The notes: a model not told the origin generated them from the sequence alone. Counted from the stretch's first letter, positions 10,044 to 18,889 are shown. The stretch is 64,000 bases of DNA from Phycisphaerae bacterium (GCA_016782865.1 JADHXR010000001.1:1-64000), one strand, 5' to 3'. Program-made: numbers and translations.

Positions 10044-10445
10044 TTAGCGCTGGCCGCTATTTACCCAACCTGTTTGGGGGTTGTAGACGAAGTGGCCTCT
10101 CCCAAGCGTGCTGATATAAACAGAGTCACCGTTAATTGCAAAGACAGCTTCCACCGTGCCGTCTACCTTAATCTGCACGGCTCCCGATCTTGCCAGCCCG
10201 TCACGCAGCGCTGTACCGTGTTCGTAAATCTGCATATCTGAAAAACCTGCTGCTCGCATCACTTCCACGACGTCGTCGGAGGCGAGAGTGAGCACGCCTC
10301 GGTTGCCCAAAGGCAATACCTCGATGCCTCTATTCTGTGCACAGCCGGCGGCCCCAAGGGCCAGAAACACCAGCAATGTTGAGAGAATCATCACCCTGCC
10401 GTTCTTTGAGTTGTATCTGTTATGCTTCACAGCTTTTGTCTCCAT
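10044..10445 (-). CDS. Small lipoprotein, last gene of the secretin locus
   Basis: An exported 133-residue lipoprotein with lipobox LALGAAGC. The ATG at 10445 gives a basic head (METKAVKHNRYNSKNG) and sits only 11 bp after the secretin stop, which implies cotranscription. An alternative start is 10391 (MILSTLL). The mature part (about 100 residues) is mixed alpha/beta, with VDGTVEAVFAINGDSVYIST, and ends in hydrophilic WVNSGQR. I do not recognise a family. Its position directly after a secretin makes a pilotin-like or assembly role conceivable, but that is inference from context only. Confidence 0.75.
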   Translation of the reverse strand: METKAVKHNRYNSKNGRVMILSTLLVFLALGAAGCAQNRGIEVLPLGNRGVLTLASDDVVEVMRAAGFSDMQIYEHGTALRDGLARSGAVQIKVDGTVEAVFAINGDSVYISTLGRGHFVYNPQTGWVNSGQR

Positions 10446-10456
10446 CTTGACTATGC

Positions 10457-13400
10457 TTATCTTGTCCGATTACGCGACAGGCTATCCCTAAGCTCCGCCT
10501 GGAAATCGTTTTGCATCGGTCGAGCGGGAGCCGGCCTCGCAGGCAACCGGCTGAAATCCCGATCCATCGGTGTCCGGTTGAAACCCTGATCCACGGGAGC
10601 CCGGTTGAAACCCTGATCCATCGACTGCCGGTTGAAACCCGGCTCAGCGGGCATCGAAAAACTCTGGCTTGCCGGCGGTGCAAAACCCTGATCCAGAGCC
10701 CGTGGGATACCGGCCGCTTGCTGCGAGTCTTGAGGCAAGATATACGCCGTGACAAACACCGCGACCTCGCGGGACGTAGTTATGTCGTCCGAATTATTGA
10801 ACAACCCTCCTATCAGCGGCAGGCCGCTAAGACCCGGGGTCCGTTTATGTGTCGTAACGCTCTTATCCTGGGTCAGACCGGCCAGCGCAACTGTTCCGCC
10901 GTCCAGGATTCGCACATGGTTCGAGGCCGTTCGCCTGGTGACGATAGGAAGATCCGTCTCTCTGCCTCGCGGAATACTGTCACTGACCTCAATAGATATG
11001 TCGAGCATTATATCATTATTATCTCCGATGTGCGGCGTGATAGTGAGCGTCGTGCCGGACTCAATCGTCTCCAACTGCGAACTCTGAAAGGTGAACTGGC
11101 TTTGGTTCGGGTTGTTCGCTGTCAAGTAGAAGTACTCTTCGTTTACGACTTTCATTGTCGCCCGCTCACCATCCTGTGCCATAACCGAAGGCTTGGACAG
11201 TATCGTTGCCTCGCCGTTGACTGTGAGAAGGTTAAGGGCCAACTGCAACGAATTGGTAAACGTCAGATCGGGGGTATAGCCCATCTGAATGCCCCACGGC
11301 GACTCGCCGCCGAAATCGTTGAGAGGATCGCCGCGACCGTAATTATTGCCCTTGAACGCTCCGATCTGCATCGTGGGCCAACCCCACTCAACACCCAGAT
11401 TCAGCAGGTCCGTGCGCGACATCGCGACGATACGCGCCTTGAGCAGGACCTGGCCGGGCACCCTGTCGATCAGTTTGAGATCCGCGGTGATACGTTCCAT
11501 AAAGACCGGTGGCGCTGTCACCAGCACCGTATAGGTTGGGCGCCCGCGTGTTCCGGAGAAAGTTGCTCCGCCCACTTCGCCCATTTCGCCCAATTCGGGC
11601 ATAGCGATCTCGGCCTGGACATAAGGCCTGAAAGCTGTCGAAAGAAGGTTCAATGCCGCCTCGGCGGTGATATAGTTCAATCTCACGCGACGTGTTTCGG
11701 CGATCATCGGGAACTTGGGGTCTGCGAGCCCGGCCGAAGCAACAAGGTAGTAGTACGGCGTCTTCTTCCAGACAAACGGAGTACTCGCCAGGACCATATC
11801 GAGCGCCCGATCGAGCGGCACGTTGACAAGGTTGAGAGTCACAATACCCCCGACGGTCTCATCGGGAATAATGGGAATACCCGCCTGCTCGGCAATGGCC
11901 GGCAGCACATCCATGATAAGGTCGCTATCGAACCATGCGTTGGAGATAAGCACAGTCCCGGGGTCTTGCGACAGCCCCAAAGCCCCTTGCCCGGCCCTCT
12001 GGATCTTGAGTCGATCCAATTCTTTTCGCAGATCCTCCATCTGCTTCTCCATAGCCGTCAATGGCCTGACAACCTCAGGAGGTGTCGCTCCAGGCACAAC
12101 AACATCAGGAGGCGTCGGCCCAGGCACAACAACCTCACGGGGAGGCGGCGGCGGCGTGGGGGTCGGCCGTATAACCGGCTCAGGAGGCGCTTCCGGCGCT
12201 ACCGACTGGCCGTTCACCACGTTAGTCGTAACGTTAATCAATGGCGCGCTGGGTGGATTGAACCTGATGCCATCCTTCGTGGGCGCTATTTCGCCGGTCC
12301 AGCCGTAAGGCAGCTTGAAACTATACTGGCCCTTTAGGTCGGTGGTGGCCGTGACCGGCGAACTGCTGCCGTCACTTGCCGTAATCAGCACACCGTCGAT
12401 CGGTACGCCGCCGAGTTTTACCTCGCCGGAGACATCAAACATCTTCACAATCGCGGTGAAGGCCTGGTTCAACTGATCCGCCGATACGCCAGGATACTGC
12501 TTGTTAGTCGGTCTGAATGTATAACCTTCCTTCAGGGGGGTGAGCTTGCCGCTCCAGCCGTGATCTACAGACAACTCGAACTCGCCGGCGGTGCCGGTAA
12601 TAGTCTGGCCGCCGTTGTTGTCGGCTACAATGGCCACACCGGCTGCCGGCAGTCCTTTGGCGTCCCTCATGCTACCGGAGATCTTCCACTTCAACAGCCT
12701 CGGCAGGAAGTCCCGCCCGGACTGATTTGCCCTGACACTGTCTATGCTTATGCTTGCCGGCTCGAACTCGTAGCCCGACTTCATCGCGGTAATCGTGCCG
12801 CTCCAGTCGTAATCTACGGTGGCCTGGTAGCTGCCGCTCGAGTCCGTAATAGCAGTCTTGCCGTCCGGCAGACCTTTGATTGTCGCACCGGGTATCCCGG
12901 CATTACCGGAAATGATATAGATCATCCGCGTCCCACGGTAGGTCTGACTCGTCATGTTTGTGGTAACGGGCGGATATGTCTTGCTCTCCGGCGTGAACGT
13001 GTAACCTTCTTTCGTCGGCGTAACCGTGCCGTACCACCCGTAGTCGACAGTAACCGCATAGCTGCGGTCTGCGCCTGTAATGGGATTGTCCGGCAGGCCG
13101 TTCATTTGCACGCCCGCCAATGTGGTCGTCCCGGAGATAGTCAGCTTGATAGCTTCTGCGTCGAAATTCTGCGTCCGATCACTGTTAACCTTGGCGAGCA
13201 TCAAGGTGGCCGGGTCGAATTTCCAACCTGCCTTTGTCGGTTCCACCGTGTCGGTAAATCCGTAGTTGACGGTGGCGCTGAAGTAGCCGTTTTCGTCGGT
13301 AAGAGGATCGCCCGGCAGGCCCTTCATTTGCACGCCGGACATACCGGCGGTGCCCGAGACAGTATATGTCAGGGCTCTCGCCGTAAAATTCTGATTGGTC

Positions 13401-14161
13401 TGATCGGCGGTAATACTGTCATATGGCAGACTGAGCGGCTCAAATTCGTACCCTTCTTTTTCCGGAGTGACGGTGCCGCTCCAGCCATAGTCGACTTTGA
13501 CGCTGAAACTGCGGTTGCTGCCGGTGACGGGATTGCCCGGCAGACCCTTCATGGTCACATCTGCCTCTCCGGCCGTGCCGATGATCAGGATCTTGACCGG
13601 CTCGGCAGTATAGTTCTGGACCATATTGGACTTAACGGGAGCATATCCTTTGCTAAACGGTGTAAACGTATAGCCTTCCTTCGTAGGAGTAACCATCTCG
13701 TTCCAGCCGTACTCAACAGTAACGCTGTAAGAACCGTCGGGACCGGTGATAGGATTGCCCGGCAGGCCCCTCAATTCAACGCCTTCGGCACCGGTTACTT
13801 TGCCGGAAAGACTGTACGTTATCGGCGTCGGCGCATAATCCTCATTGGCCATATCGGCAGTGACTCTCGGGTATGACTTGTCGGCCGGCACGAACGTCCA
13901 GCCTTCTTTCACAGGCTTTACGATGCCTGACCAGGCATACGGCACCGTTGCGTTGTAGTAGCCGTTCTGATCGGTCACAACAGTCTGGCCGCCTTCGCCC
14001 GGCAGCCCCGCCATCGTCACGCCGGGGACGCCGGTGGAGCCGGAGATGGTATAGGTTATCGCCTCTCCACCAAACTGACCGTTGACGTCCAAAGTGCAGA
14101 ACAGAACGATGAAGATGACCGCACCGCCCAACGAGATTCTACGGATTCTTTTCCTCACCAT
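10457..14161 (-). CDS. Secretin-family outer-membrane protein with eight N-terminal carboxypeptidase-like repeats
   Basis: Large outer-membrane channel protein, 1234 residues. A signal peptide (about 1-29, ending near DVNGQ) is followed by eight repeats of about 75 residues (about 35-650), each like ISG...GLPG.PITG...YSVTVDYGWSGTVTPTKEGYTF.P. Next come a Pro-rich linker, a short coiled coil (MEKQMEDLRKELDRLK), an STN/N0-like domain (about 745-815: IVTLNLVNVPLDRALDMVLA) and a secretin core (about 870-1143) with the family hallmarks ESGTTLTITPHI, RILDGGTVALAGL and PGLSGLPLIGGLF. The C-terminal tail repeats DQGFNR-like units. Family members form multimeric outer-membrane pores. The repeat head is far longer than the usual N-domains. 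It follows the chaperone-like gene after 65 bp. Confidence 0.92.
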   Translation of the reverse strand: MVRKRIRRISLGGAVIFIVLFCTLDVNGQFGGEAITYTISGSTGVPGVTMAGLPGEGGQTVVTDQNGYYNATVPYAWSGIVKPVKEGWTFVPADKSYPRVTADMANEDYAPTPITYSLSGKVTGAEGVELRGLPGNPITGPDGSYSVTVEYGWNEMVTPTKEGYTFTPFSKGYAPVKSNMVQNYTAEPVKILIIGTAGEADVTMKGLPGNPVTGSNRSFSVKVDYGWSGTVTPEKEGYEFEPLSLPYDSITADQTNQNFTARALTYTVSGTAGMSGVQMKGLPGDPLTDENGYFSATVNYGFTDTVEPTKAGWKFDPATLMLAKVNSDRTQNFDAEAIKLTISGTTTLAGVQMNGLPDNPITGADRSYAVTVDYGWYGTVTPTKEGYTFTPESKTYPPVTTNMTSQTYRGTRMIYIISGNAGIPGATIKGLPDGKTAITDSSGSYQATVDYDWSGTITAMKSGYEFEPASISIDSVRANQSGRDFLPRLLKWKISGSMRDAKGLPAAGVAIVADNNGGQTITGTAGEFELSVDHGWSGKLTPLKEGYTFRPTNKQYPGVSADQLNQAFTAIVKMFDVSGEVKLGGVPIDGVLITASDGSSSPVTATTDLKGQYSFKLPYGWTGEIAPTKDGIRFNPPSAPLINVTTNVVNGQSVAPEAPPEPVIRPTPTPPPPPREVVVPGPTPPDVVVPGATPPEVVRPLTAMEKQMEDLRKELDRLKIQRAGQGALGLSQDPGTVLISNAWFDSDLIMDVLPAIAEQAGIPIIPDETVGGIVTLNLVNVPLDRALDMVLASTPFVWKKTPYYYLVASAGLADPKFPMIAETRRVRLNYITAEAALNLLSTAFRPYVQAEIAMPELGEMGEVGGATFSGTRGRPTYTVLVTAPPVFMERITADLKLIDRVPGQVLLKARIVAMSRTDLLNLGVEWGWPTMQIGAFKGNNYGRGDPLNDFGGESPWGIQMGYTPDLTFTNSLQLALNLLTVNGEATILSKPSVMAQDGERATMKVVNEEYFYLTANNPNQSQFTFQSSQLETIESGTTLTITPHIGDNNDIMLDISIEVSDSIPRGRETDLPIVTRRTASNHVRILDGGTVALAGLTQDKSVTTHKRTPGLSGLPLIGGLFNNSDDITTSREVAVFVTAYILPQDSQQAAGIPRALDQGFAPPASQSFSMPAEPGFNRQSMDQGFNRAPVDQGFNRTPMDRDFSRLPARPAPARPMQNDFQAELRDSLSRNRTR

Positions 14162-14226
14162 GAGTCAATGTCCCTTTCTGTAGCCATTATATGGCAGGTT
14201 ACAGCTCACTGCCTTGTATCGGCAAT

Positions 14227-16008
14227 TTAGCCTCTCTTATTACCAGAAATCGCCCTTGAAGGCGCTTTGCTCCACTTCATCTCGAGTATCTCCGGGAGAT
14301 CCTCCTGGGTCCCGGTGGTTCTAATGACTCTGCGGTCTCCCTCGGTGGTGACCTCTATAGCTGTTTGTTTCTCCGCCCATTGGCCGGGAGCATATTCCAA
14401 GGCCGCCGAAAGACGGTATGATCCTGCGTCCAGGCTCCCAAAGTCGAGCATGCCGGAGAAACTCCTCTCCTCGAACGGCAGCATTACGCCTTTGACAACA
14501 CCCTCAAGGGTAGTGCTTGCTCTGGGTATTCCGGTTGTCGAAGCGGACTCTATGACTGCGGCCTTACACTTTTTAGGATCAAAGTGAATGATTCCGTTAT
14601 TGCTGAACTGCGCGACAATCTGATAGATCGATCCACTGACGGCGTGAGGGGTCATCTTTAGCGCCAAAGCCGATGGTTCGCCCTTGGTTTTCGTGTTTTG
14701 AACACAGATATTTGCGGTTGTTACACCGGCGCGCTGACCGTCAGGATAGAAGGCCCAGAGGTCCAGATTCGAATAATAGCAGGGAAGCGTTGTCGCCGAG
14801 TCAGGCATCGCCGTACTGATACGCACATTTTGCACGTCGCCCTCGCCGCTGAGCGTGAACCGCTCGGGCACGATCGTTACCCACGGCGTGCAGTCCATGT
14901 CCGCGCCTCTGATAGTGCCCATGGCCTTACTCCCAAGATCGCGCGGAAACACCAGAACCGCCTGGATATTGACCGTCTCGTCCGAGGCGTTGTAGACCTT
15001 CAGCATCGTCGACCGGGTGGCCCCCGGCATGCTCTGAACCGTGAGCCCGCTCGGCTTCAGGTCAAGCGGCGTGTCGGCCGCCACTCTGGTGACCGATGGG
15101 TCACCGGCAAAGTCAATCATCTTCTCTACCCTTGCCGTACGCGTGCCGTCAACATACAGCACTCCGGCCACTTTGTATTTCCCCGGCGGCAGAGCCTTGT
15201 TTAGATCGGTCTCTATATCTATTTTGGCCCCGGGAATGATGCCGACATCGGAGCTTTTGTCCTGGAAGGCCGTCGTTGTAATGACGCGCCAGTGCCCTCC
15301 CGACCAGGACCAGATTCTCGCGACCGGCCTGCATCGGGGAAACGTCCCGCCTTTGTTCTCAACGCCCATTGTAAGCAGGGTCGTTGCCGGCCTGTAACTG
15401 TCGGCTTTGCGGACCTCCATCGTGAGGTCGGTGGCCTGTACCTGGTTCCGCATCGGACGGCCCTGTATCTCCAGGAGAACCGGAACCATGAATCGCAGGA
15501 CAAAACTGATATCCGTCGCATCGGCCCTGGGCCGTATGGCGGCGACAATCCCCGCGCAGGAGAATCCGCGGCTGCCGGGCGGCACTCTCAACCTTACCTC
15601 CACGGGAACCTTCTGGTGCGGCTCGATTGTAACAGTGGAAGTACTCAGAGTCATTGCATCTTTTAAGGAAGATAGTGTCGAGCTATCGAAGCCGGAATTC
15701 GGTTCGATAATCTGCCAGGCCGCAGTTTTTTCATCTTGCGTCAGTTCGACCACGCTCAAATCTATTGTGTGCGTTTCATTGGGGTCGAGGCTTTGGATAT
15801 CAAGGACGGATACAACCCGCTTGCCCGGGCGCAGTTGAAGATCAAATTTCAGCGGCGTAACAGTGAACTGACCGAGTGCAGGCCCGGCTGACGCAAGCAA
15901 GACCACAGCGAGCGCGACAATCCAAACCAATCCGGCCTTACCTCTGCCGCGTCTGTTCGCCCTGCAGCCGTCCGGACACGAGTCTATTCTATTGTTTCTG
16001 TACCCCAT
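14227..16008 (-). CDS. Pilus-chaperone-like periplasmic protein
   Basis: Exported 593-residue protein. The ATG at 16008 (MGYRNNRIDSC) has GGGAGGC at the right distance; a longer frame reaches 16044 without such a site. A signal peptide ends near GPALGQ. The mature N-terminus (FTVTPLKFDLQLRPGKRVVS...) and later VEVRLRVPPGSRG resemble the first domain of pilus-assembly chaperones and DUF916-type Ig-like proteins. Further Ig-like beta domains follow, one with GATRSTMLKVYNASDE and one ending LDAGSYRLSAALEY. It is longer than classical chaperones (about 230 residues). It lies between two small secreted proteins and the secretin, which fits a role in holding exported subunits; that role is inferred. 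Confidence 0.75.
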   Translation of the reverse strand: MGYRNNRIDSCPDGCRANRRGRGKAGLVWIVALAVVLLASAGPALGQFTVTPLKFDLQLRPGKRVVSVLDIQSLDPNETHTIDLSVVELTQDEKTAAWQIIEPNSGFDSSTLSSLKDAMTLSTSTVTIEPHQKVPVEVRLRVPPGSRGFSCAGIVAAIRPRADATDISFVLRFMVPVLLEIQGRPMRNQVQATDLTMEVRKADSYRPATTLLTMGVENKGGTFPRCRPVARIWSWSGGHWRVITTTAFQDKSSDVGIIPGAKIDIETDLNKALPPGKYKVAGVLYVDGTRTARVEKMIDFAGDPSVTRVAADTPLDLKPSGLTVQSMPGATRSTMLKVYNASDETVNIQAVLVFPRDLGSKAMGTIRGADMDCTPWVTIVPERFTLSGEGDVQNVRISTAMPDSATTLPCYYSNLDLWAFYPDGQRAGVTTANICVQNTKTKGEPSALALKMTPHAVSGSIYQIVAQFSNNGIIHFDPKKCKAAVIESASTTGIPRASTTLEGVVKGVMLPFEERSFSGMLDFGSLDAGSYRLSAALEYAPGQWAEKQTAIEVTTEGDRRVIRTTGTQEDLPEILEMKWSKAPSRAISGNKRG

Positions 16009-16372
16009 TTTTGTGCCTCCCAACAAGAAAAACCAAAATGTCAAGCTCTAAGAGTGCTAACTTCTTCAAGGTTTCTTGACCTCACCTCCAAAACTTACGT
16101 ATTAATGCGCCCGAAGCCGCTGTGCAAACCCACCGCTTGGCGTTCGATTTGCGGCCTATTCCCTTTTCTTGTGGCTGATTTGCTCAATTTTGTCCCACCG
16201 CCTCAGCTTTACCTTTTCGGCAAATTTATGCCTTTACTTTCTGCAATTCCCTCGGAAATCCTCACCAGGACCGCCTCTCGGCAATTCCGCCCACATCTGC
16301 CGTTTTCCATGGCTCTGCCTCCGATGAAGCCATTCCCTCGTACATACGCATGCCCGTTAAAGCATGTTACCA
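16009..16372 (-). promoter_or_regulatory. Long leader of the chaperone-secretin-lipoprotein operon
   Basis: About 355 nt between the predicted start of transcription (near 16366) and the chaperone ATG, with no credible gene. I saw no clear riboswitch consensus. The length alone suggests a regulatory or structured 5' region. Confidence 0.35.
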
Positions 16373-16401
16373 ATTCTATCATTTTCACTTTCCAATGTCA
16401 A
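16373..16401 (-). promoter_or_regulatory. Sigma70-type promoter for chaperone-secretin-lipoprotein genes
   Basis: On the minus strand TTGACA (16401-16396), a 17-bp spacer and TAGAAT (16378-16373). It directs leftward transcription into the gene starting at 16008 and lies just past the terminator of the preceding gene. Confidence 0.7.
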
Positions 16402-16487
16402 GCTTAATTTACCTAATATACCCAATTTCTCACCTTAAAGTAACGCCGCTTTCCTGCCGAAAGGACTTACCAGTATCATATGAGAGG

Positions 16488-16527
16488 ATAAAACAAAGGG
16501 AGGGATGAAATTACTCCATCCCTCCCT
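16488..16527 (-). terminator. Rho-independent terminator after the second small secreted gene
   Basis: Perfect 11-bp inverted repeat (AGGGAGGGATG and its complement, 9-nt loop, 16497-16527), followed on the minus strand by TTTGTTTT. It lies 40 bp beyond the stop at 16568 and separates that gene from the chaperone operon. Confidence 0.9.
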
Positions 16528-16567
16528 AATTCACTTCACTTACTCTTCTTTGTCAAAGACTGTGCGA

Positions 16568-17119
16568 TTAAACGTTGGGCTTGACTGTAATGGTCACGGT
16601 ACCAACTTGAATCTCTGTGCCGGGGGCGTTATTATAGAGCCTTGCCTTCCAAGCCTTGACACAGACCGTTATTGTATTCCAGCCGCCACTGGCGTCGACG
16701 ATGTCGCCACCTTCGAAGTAGGCCGACCACTCATCGATGACACTGCCCACTTTCGCTTTACTGAGACCCAGCTTGACTTGAAAGTTGGCTCTAATCTTCA
16801 CATTTTCGCAGTCATAGTAGCACGGCCAGTCGCCGTCGCCCTTACCCATTACCGGGTCACTACATTCGACCTGGACCAGCTTAATCTTTCTCTCGTTGCA
16901 TTTCTCGACCTGCACGAAGTAACCGACGTGCATGTACACAGGAATGACACAGAGATTAAGCGCCTTGTACTCGAAGGGCCAGCCAATCTCGATCTTCTCG
17001 AGGTTGACCTTGATGGCCGGGCTGTTTCCTCCGCCAGTATGCGGATCCGGGCCCAAAGCCTGCGCCGAAGTTGCAAGTAAAGCCACAACTGCAACCACAA
17101 TCAAAGTTCTTTTTAACAT
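16568..17119 (-). CDS. Small secreted beta-rich protein, pilin-subunit-like
   Basis: Secreted protein of 183 residues with a clear signal peptide (MLKRTLIVVAVVALLATSAQA). The mature chain has seven or so cysteines and alternating hydrophobic patterns. The N-terminal strand (PAIKVNLEKIEIG) and the last strand (GTVTITVKPNV) resemble the terminal strands of fimbrial and spore-coat-U-type subunits. No enzyme motif is visible. It sits upstream of a chaperone-like gene with its own terminator between, which would give it a separate and probably higher expression level, as expected for a structural subunit. I cannot assign a family from sequence alone. Confidence 0.7.
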   Translation of the reverse strand: MLKRTLIVVAVVALLATSAQALGPDPHTGGGNSPAIKVNLEKIEIGWPFEYKALNLCVIPVYMHVGYFVQVEKCNERKIKLVQVECSDPVMGKGDGDWPCYYDCENVKIRANFQVKLGLSKAKVGSVIDEWSAYFEGGDIVDASGGWNTITVCVKAWKARLYNNAPGTEIQVGTVTITVKPNV

Positions 17120-17574
17120 TTCATTTCCCTCTTCAATGTCCCAGCTCCACGATTACGTGCGGAGCCTATCAAGGTTATTTCATACCCAGACCTGACAAAG
17201 GCCTGAGCCACAATCAGCGGACCAAGAATCTAATTCACCGACTCCGACGAGCGTGCCCGCCTTGCTGCCGAGCCGGGGCCTTGCGAGCTTAACGATTTTC
17301 GCAAATGTCCGATTTCCTAATCGACAATCTTCAATCGCTTCACCGCCTCAGAGGCAGGCCAGCCTCCCAAGGCGACTCGCAAGCGTCCGTTCGCTTGCGA
17401 CTTACCAGCTCTTCATCACCTCAAACACCTCCTTTCTCCCGCATCCTCTTTCAAGTGAGGCGGGCCATAAGATTTGGACAAAAAGCGTCTATCCACAAAT
17501 CCTGGGCATATATAATGACAAAAGATATAAATCTGATCCTTTCTCTTTCTCCGGGTCACCAATCTTCCCTGAAA
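17120..17574. other. Gene-free interval between the two small secreted genes
   Basis: No supported gene. A perfect 9-bp hairpin (TCGCAAGCG, 6-nt loop) lies at 17377-17400, without a T-tract on either side. No good promoter match was found for the gene at 17119. Confidence 0.45.
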
Positions 17575-18030
17575 CTAAACCGGCGGCATCACGGTAACCG
17601 TAAACGTGCCCCTGTACCTGCCTGTCAGGTCCGTGAACCCGGTCTGCACCTGCAAATCCAGCACTATGCTGTGAGGTCCCGACATCGGGGCCGATATCGC
17701 TACGGGCCTGTCCATTGGGACAAATCCGTATGTTCCCTTTGTCCTGACGAAGATACGCCCGGGCGGTATGGAGTCACCCAGATGGTGTCTCAGCGTCGTC
17801 GCGGAAATCGTGATGGGTCCATGCAGGCAGTTGGAATCAACCTGGACCGTCAATGCCTTGGACACATTGTGAGGACCTGGAAAAGAAGCCGTCCCAAGGT
17901 CGAGCCTTTGAGGACTGGTCGATACGTTGATGAACGGTTTAGCTGCCGGTTGCACCGCCTCGGCAACCGCCGCAAATCCGATCAACGCCGCTGCTACTAT
18001 CCAAGCTGTTATAAGTACTCTCTTCATCAT
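17575..18030 (-). CDS. Small secreted pilin-like protein (DUF4402-like ending)
   Basis: Secreted protein of 151 residues with signal peptide MMKRVLITAWIVAAALIGFAAVAEA. The mature domain is a single beta-sandwich-like unit: FINVSTSPQRLDLG near the start, and LTGRYRGTFTVTVMPPV at the end. That last strand is the pattern (G.Y.GTFTVTV) seen at the C-terminus of DUF4402, Csu-type and other exported pilin-like subunits. It is the first gene of the leftward locus. The start codon is preceded by GGGGGGGGGG and five bases (ACGAA), so the G-tract itself occupies the Shine-Dalgarno position. Confidence 0.72.
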   Translation of the reverse strand: MMKRVLITAWIVAAALIGFAAVAEAVQPAAKPFINVSTSPQRLDLGTASFPGPHNVSKALTVQVDSNCLHGPITISATTLRHHLGDSIPPGRIFVRTKGTYGFVPMDRPVAISAPMSGPHSIVLDLQVQTGFTDLTGRYRGTFTVTVMPPV

Positions 18031-18035
18031 TTCGT

Positions 18036-18045
18036 CCCCCCCCCC
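18036..18045. repeat. Ten-base homopolymer G (minus strand) at the ribosome-binding site
   Basis: An uninterrupted run of ten C on the plus strand (ten G in the mRNA sense of the pilin-like gene), ending 6 nt before the ATG at 18030. It occupies the Shine-Dalgarno window, so its length could affect translation. Confidence 0.9.
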
Positions 18046-18501
18046 GATGCCAAATTCTCACAACAATCTCTTTGCCCCTGCTGCACCCTGCGCGCAGCGG
18101 CCCATCGCGTCAATCCATTGAATCCGGAAACGCCCGTTCCCGGTCTTGATCTGGCGACATCTTCTCCGTTTATGCCGACAGTGCCGGACGTTATTAACCG
18201 CCCGGTATTCTCTGGCTCATTTACCACCGTTTCGCCAGAAGAATCAGAAAATCGAGGTGCTGTGCAGGTGAAATACAGGAATCCTTTTCATCATCCTCAC
18301 CGTCACGCTCCTCACTTGTGGCCAGCACCAAAACCCGGCACTGCCCAGGCAAAGCCTTGCTGCCCGCAAAGAAGGGGCAACACTTAACTATCTTACGCAC
18401 TTTGCCAATTACCCAAGTTTACCACTTATCATTTTCCAAGTCAACGAGAAAATAAAAAAAATCCAATCTTTTTTCGCGTCGCAGGAAATCCAATTTCTCT
18501 A
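18046..18501. other. Gene-free leader region of the first pilin-like gene
   Basis: No credible protein gene on either strand. If the promoter at 18524-18552 is used, most of this stretch is a leader of about 490 nt for the gene at 18030. Confidence 0.4.
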
Positions 18502-18529
18502 TGTTTCCTATACTATGTTTCTTATACTA
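18502..18529. repeat. Two 14-bp direct repeats overlapping a promoter -10
   Basis: TGTTTCCTATACTA (18502-18515) is followed directly by TGTTTCTTATACTA (18516-18529), one mismatch. The second copy contains the -10 hexamer of the leftward promoter and the first covers the predicted transcription start, so a regulator could bind here. Confidence 0.75.
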
Positions 18530-18552
18530 CCACTTTTCTCCTTAGGTGTCAA
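18524..18552 (-). promoter_or_regulatory. Sigma70-type promoter for the leftward pilin-like gene
   Basis: On the minus strand TTGACA (18552-18547), a 17-bp spacer and TAGTAT (18529-18524). It points toward the gene starting at 18030, about 490 nt away. Confidence 0.65.
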
Positions 18553-18853
18553 CAACAAAACCGCGGAACCTGCACATCCTTTGCCCATTTTACCCATCTC
18601 CTTGCAGCATTGTTGCCTGTTCTTGTCAACCACTTCTGATATTACGGCATCTGTTTCGATTTCGTCCTCGGACAGGATCGTTGCTGCTCGGGGCGCCGCG
18701 GCCTGTTGCCTGGGCGATGCTCTCGTCGACTGATCTTGCTCTTGGTGTCGAACCTTCCGCCCCTGGCAGCACTCAAATGTCATATCCCGGAACCGGCGCA
18801 CAGCACGGTCCGAGAACAACGGCTATCCACACAAGCCAATCTGGATTTTGTCC

Positions 18854-18883
18854 TTGACAGCGCGGCAACTGATCTGGTATAAA
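18854..18883 (+). promoter_or_regulatory. Promoter of mosaic gene M1
   Basis: TTGACA, 18-bp spacer, TATAAA with TG one base upstream (extended -10, CTGGTATAAA). Same architecture as the promoters before M2, M3, M5, M6, M7, M8 and M9. Confidence 0.85.
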
Positions 18884-18889
18884 CGGGAC

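Noticed and set aside
9763-10044. Overlapping 85-93 codon frames on both strands between clpB and the lipoprotein gene
   Set aside because: No ribosome-binding site, family pattern or codon-use support; the hairpin explains part of the sequence.
10511-13876. Plus-strand open frames of about 600 and 440 codons opposite the secretin gene
   Set aside because: They are shadows of the repeated secretin coding sequence; their apparent repeats are just the complement of the repeat domains.
18508-18857. Open frames of about 100 codons on both strands upstream of M1
   Set aside because: They overlap promoter elements of both neighbours and carry no recognisable protein features.
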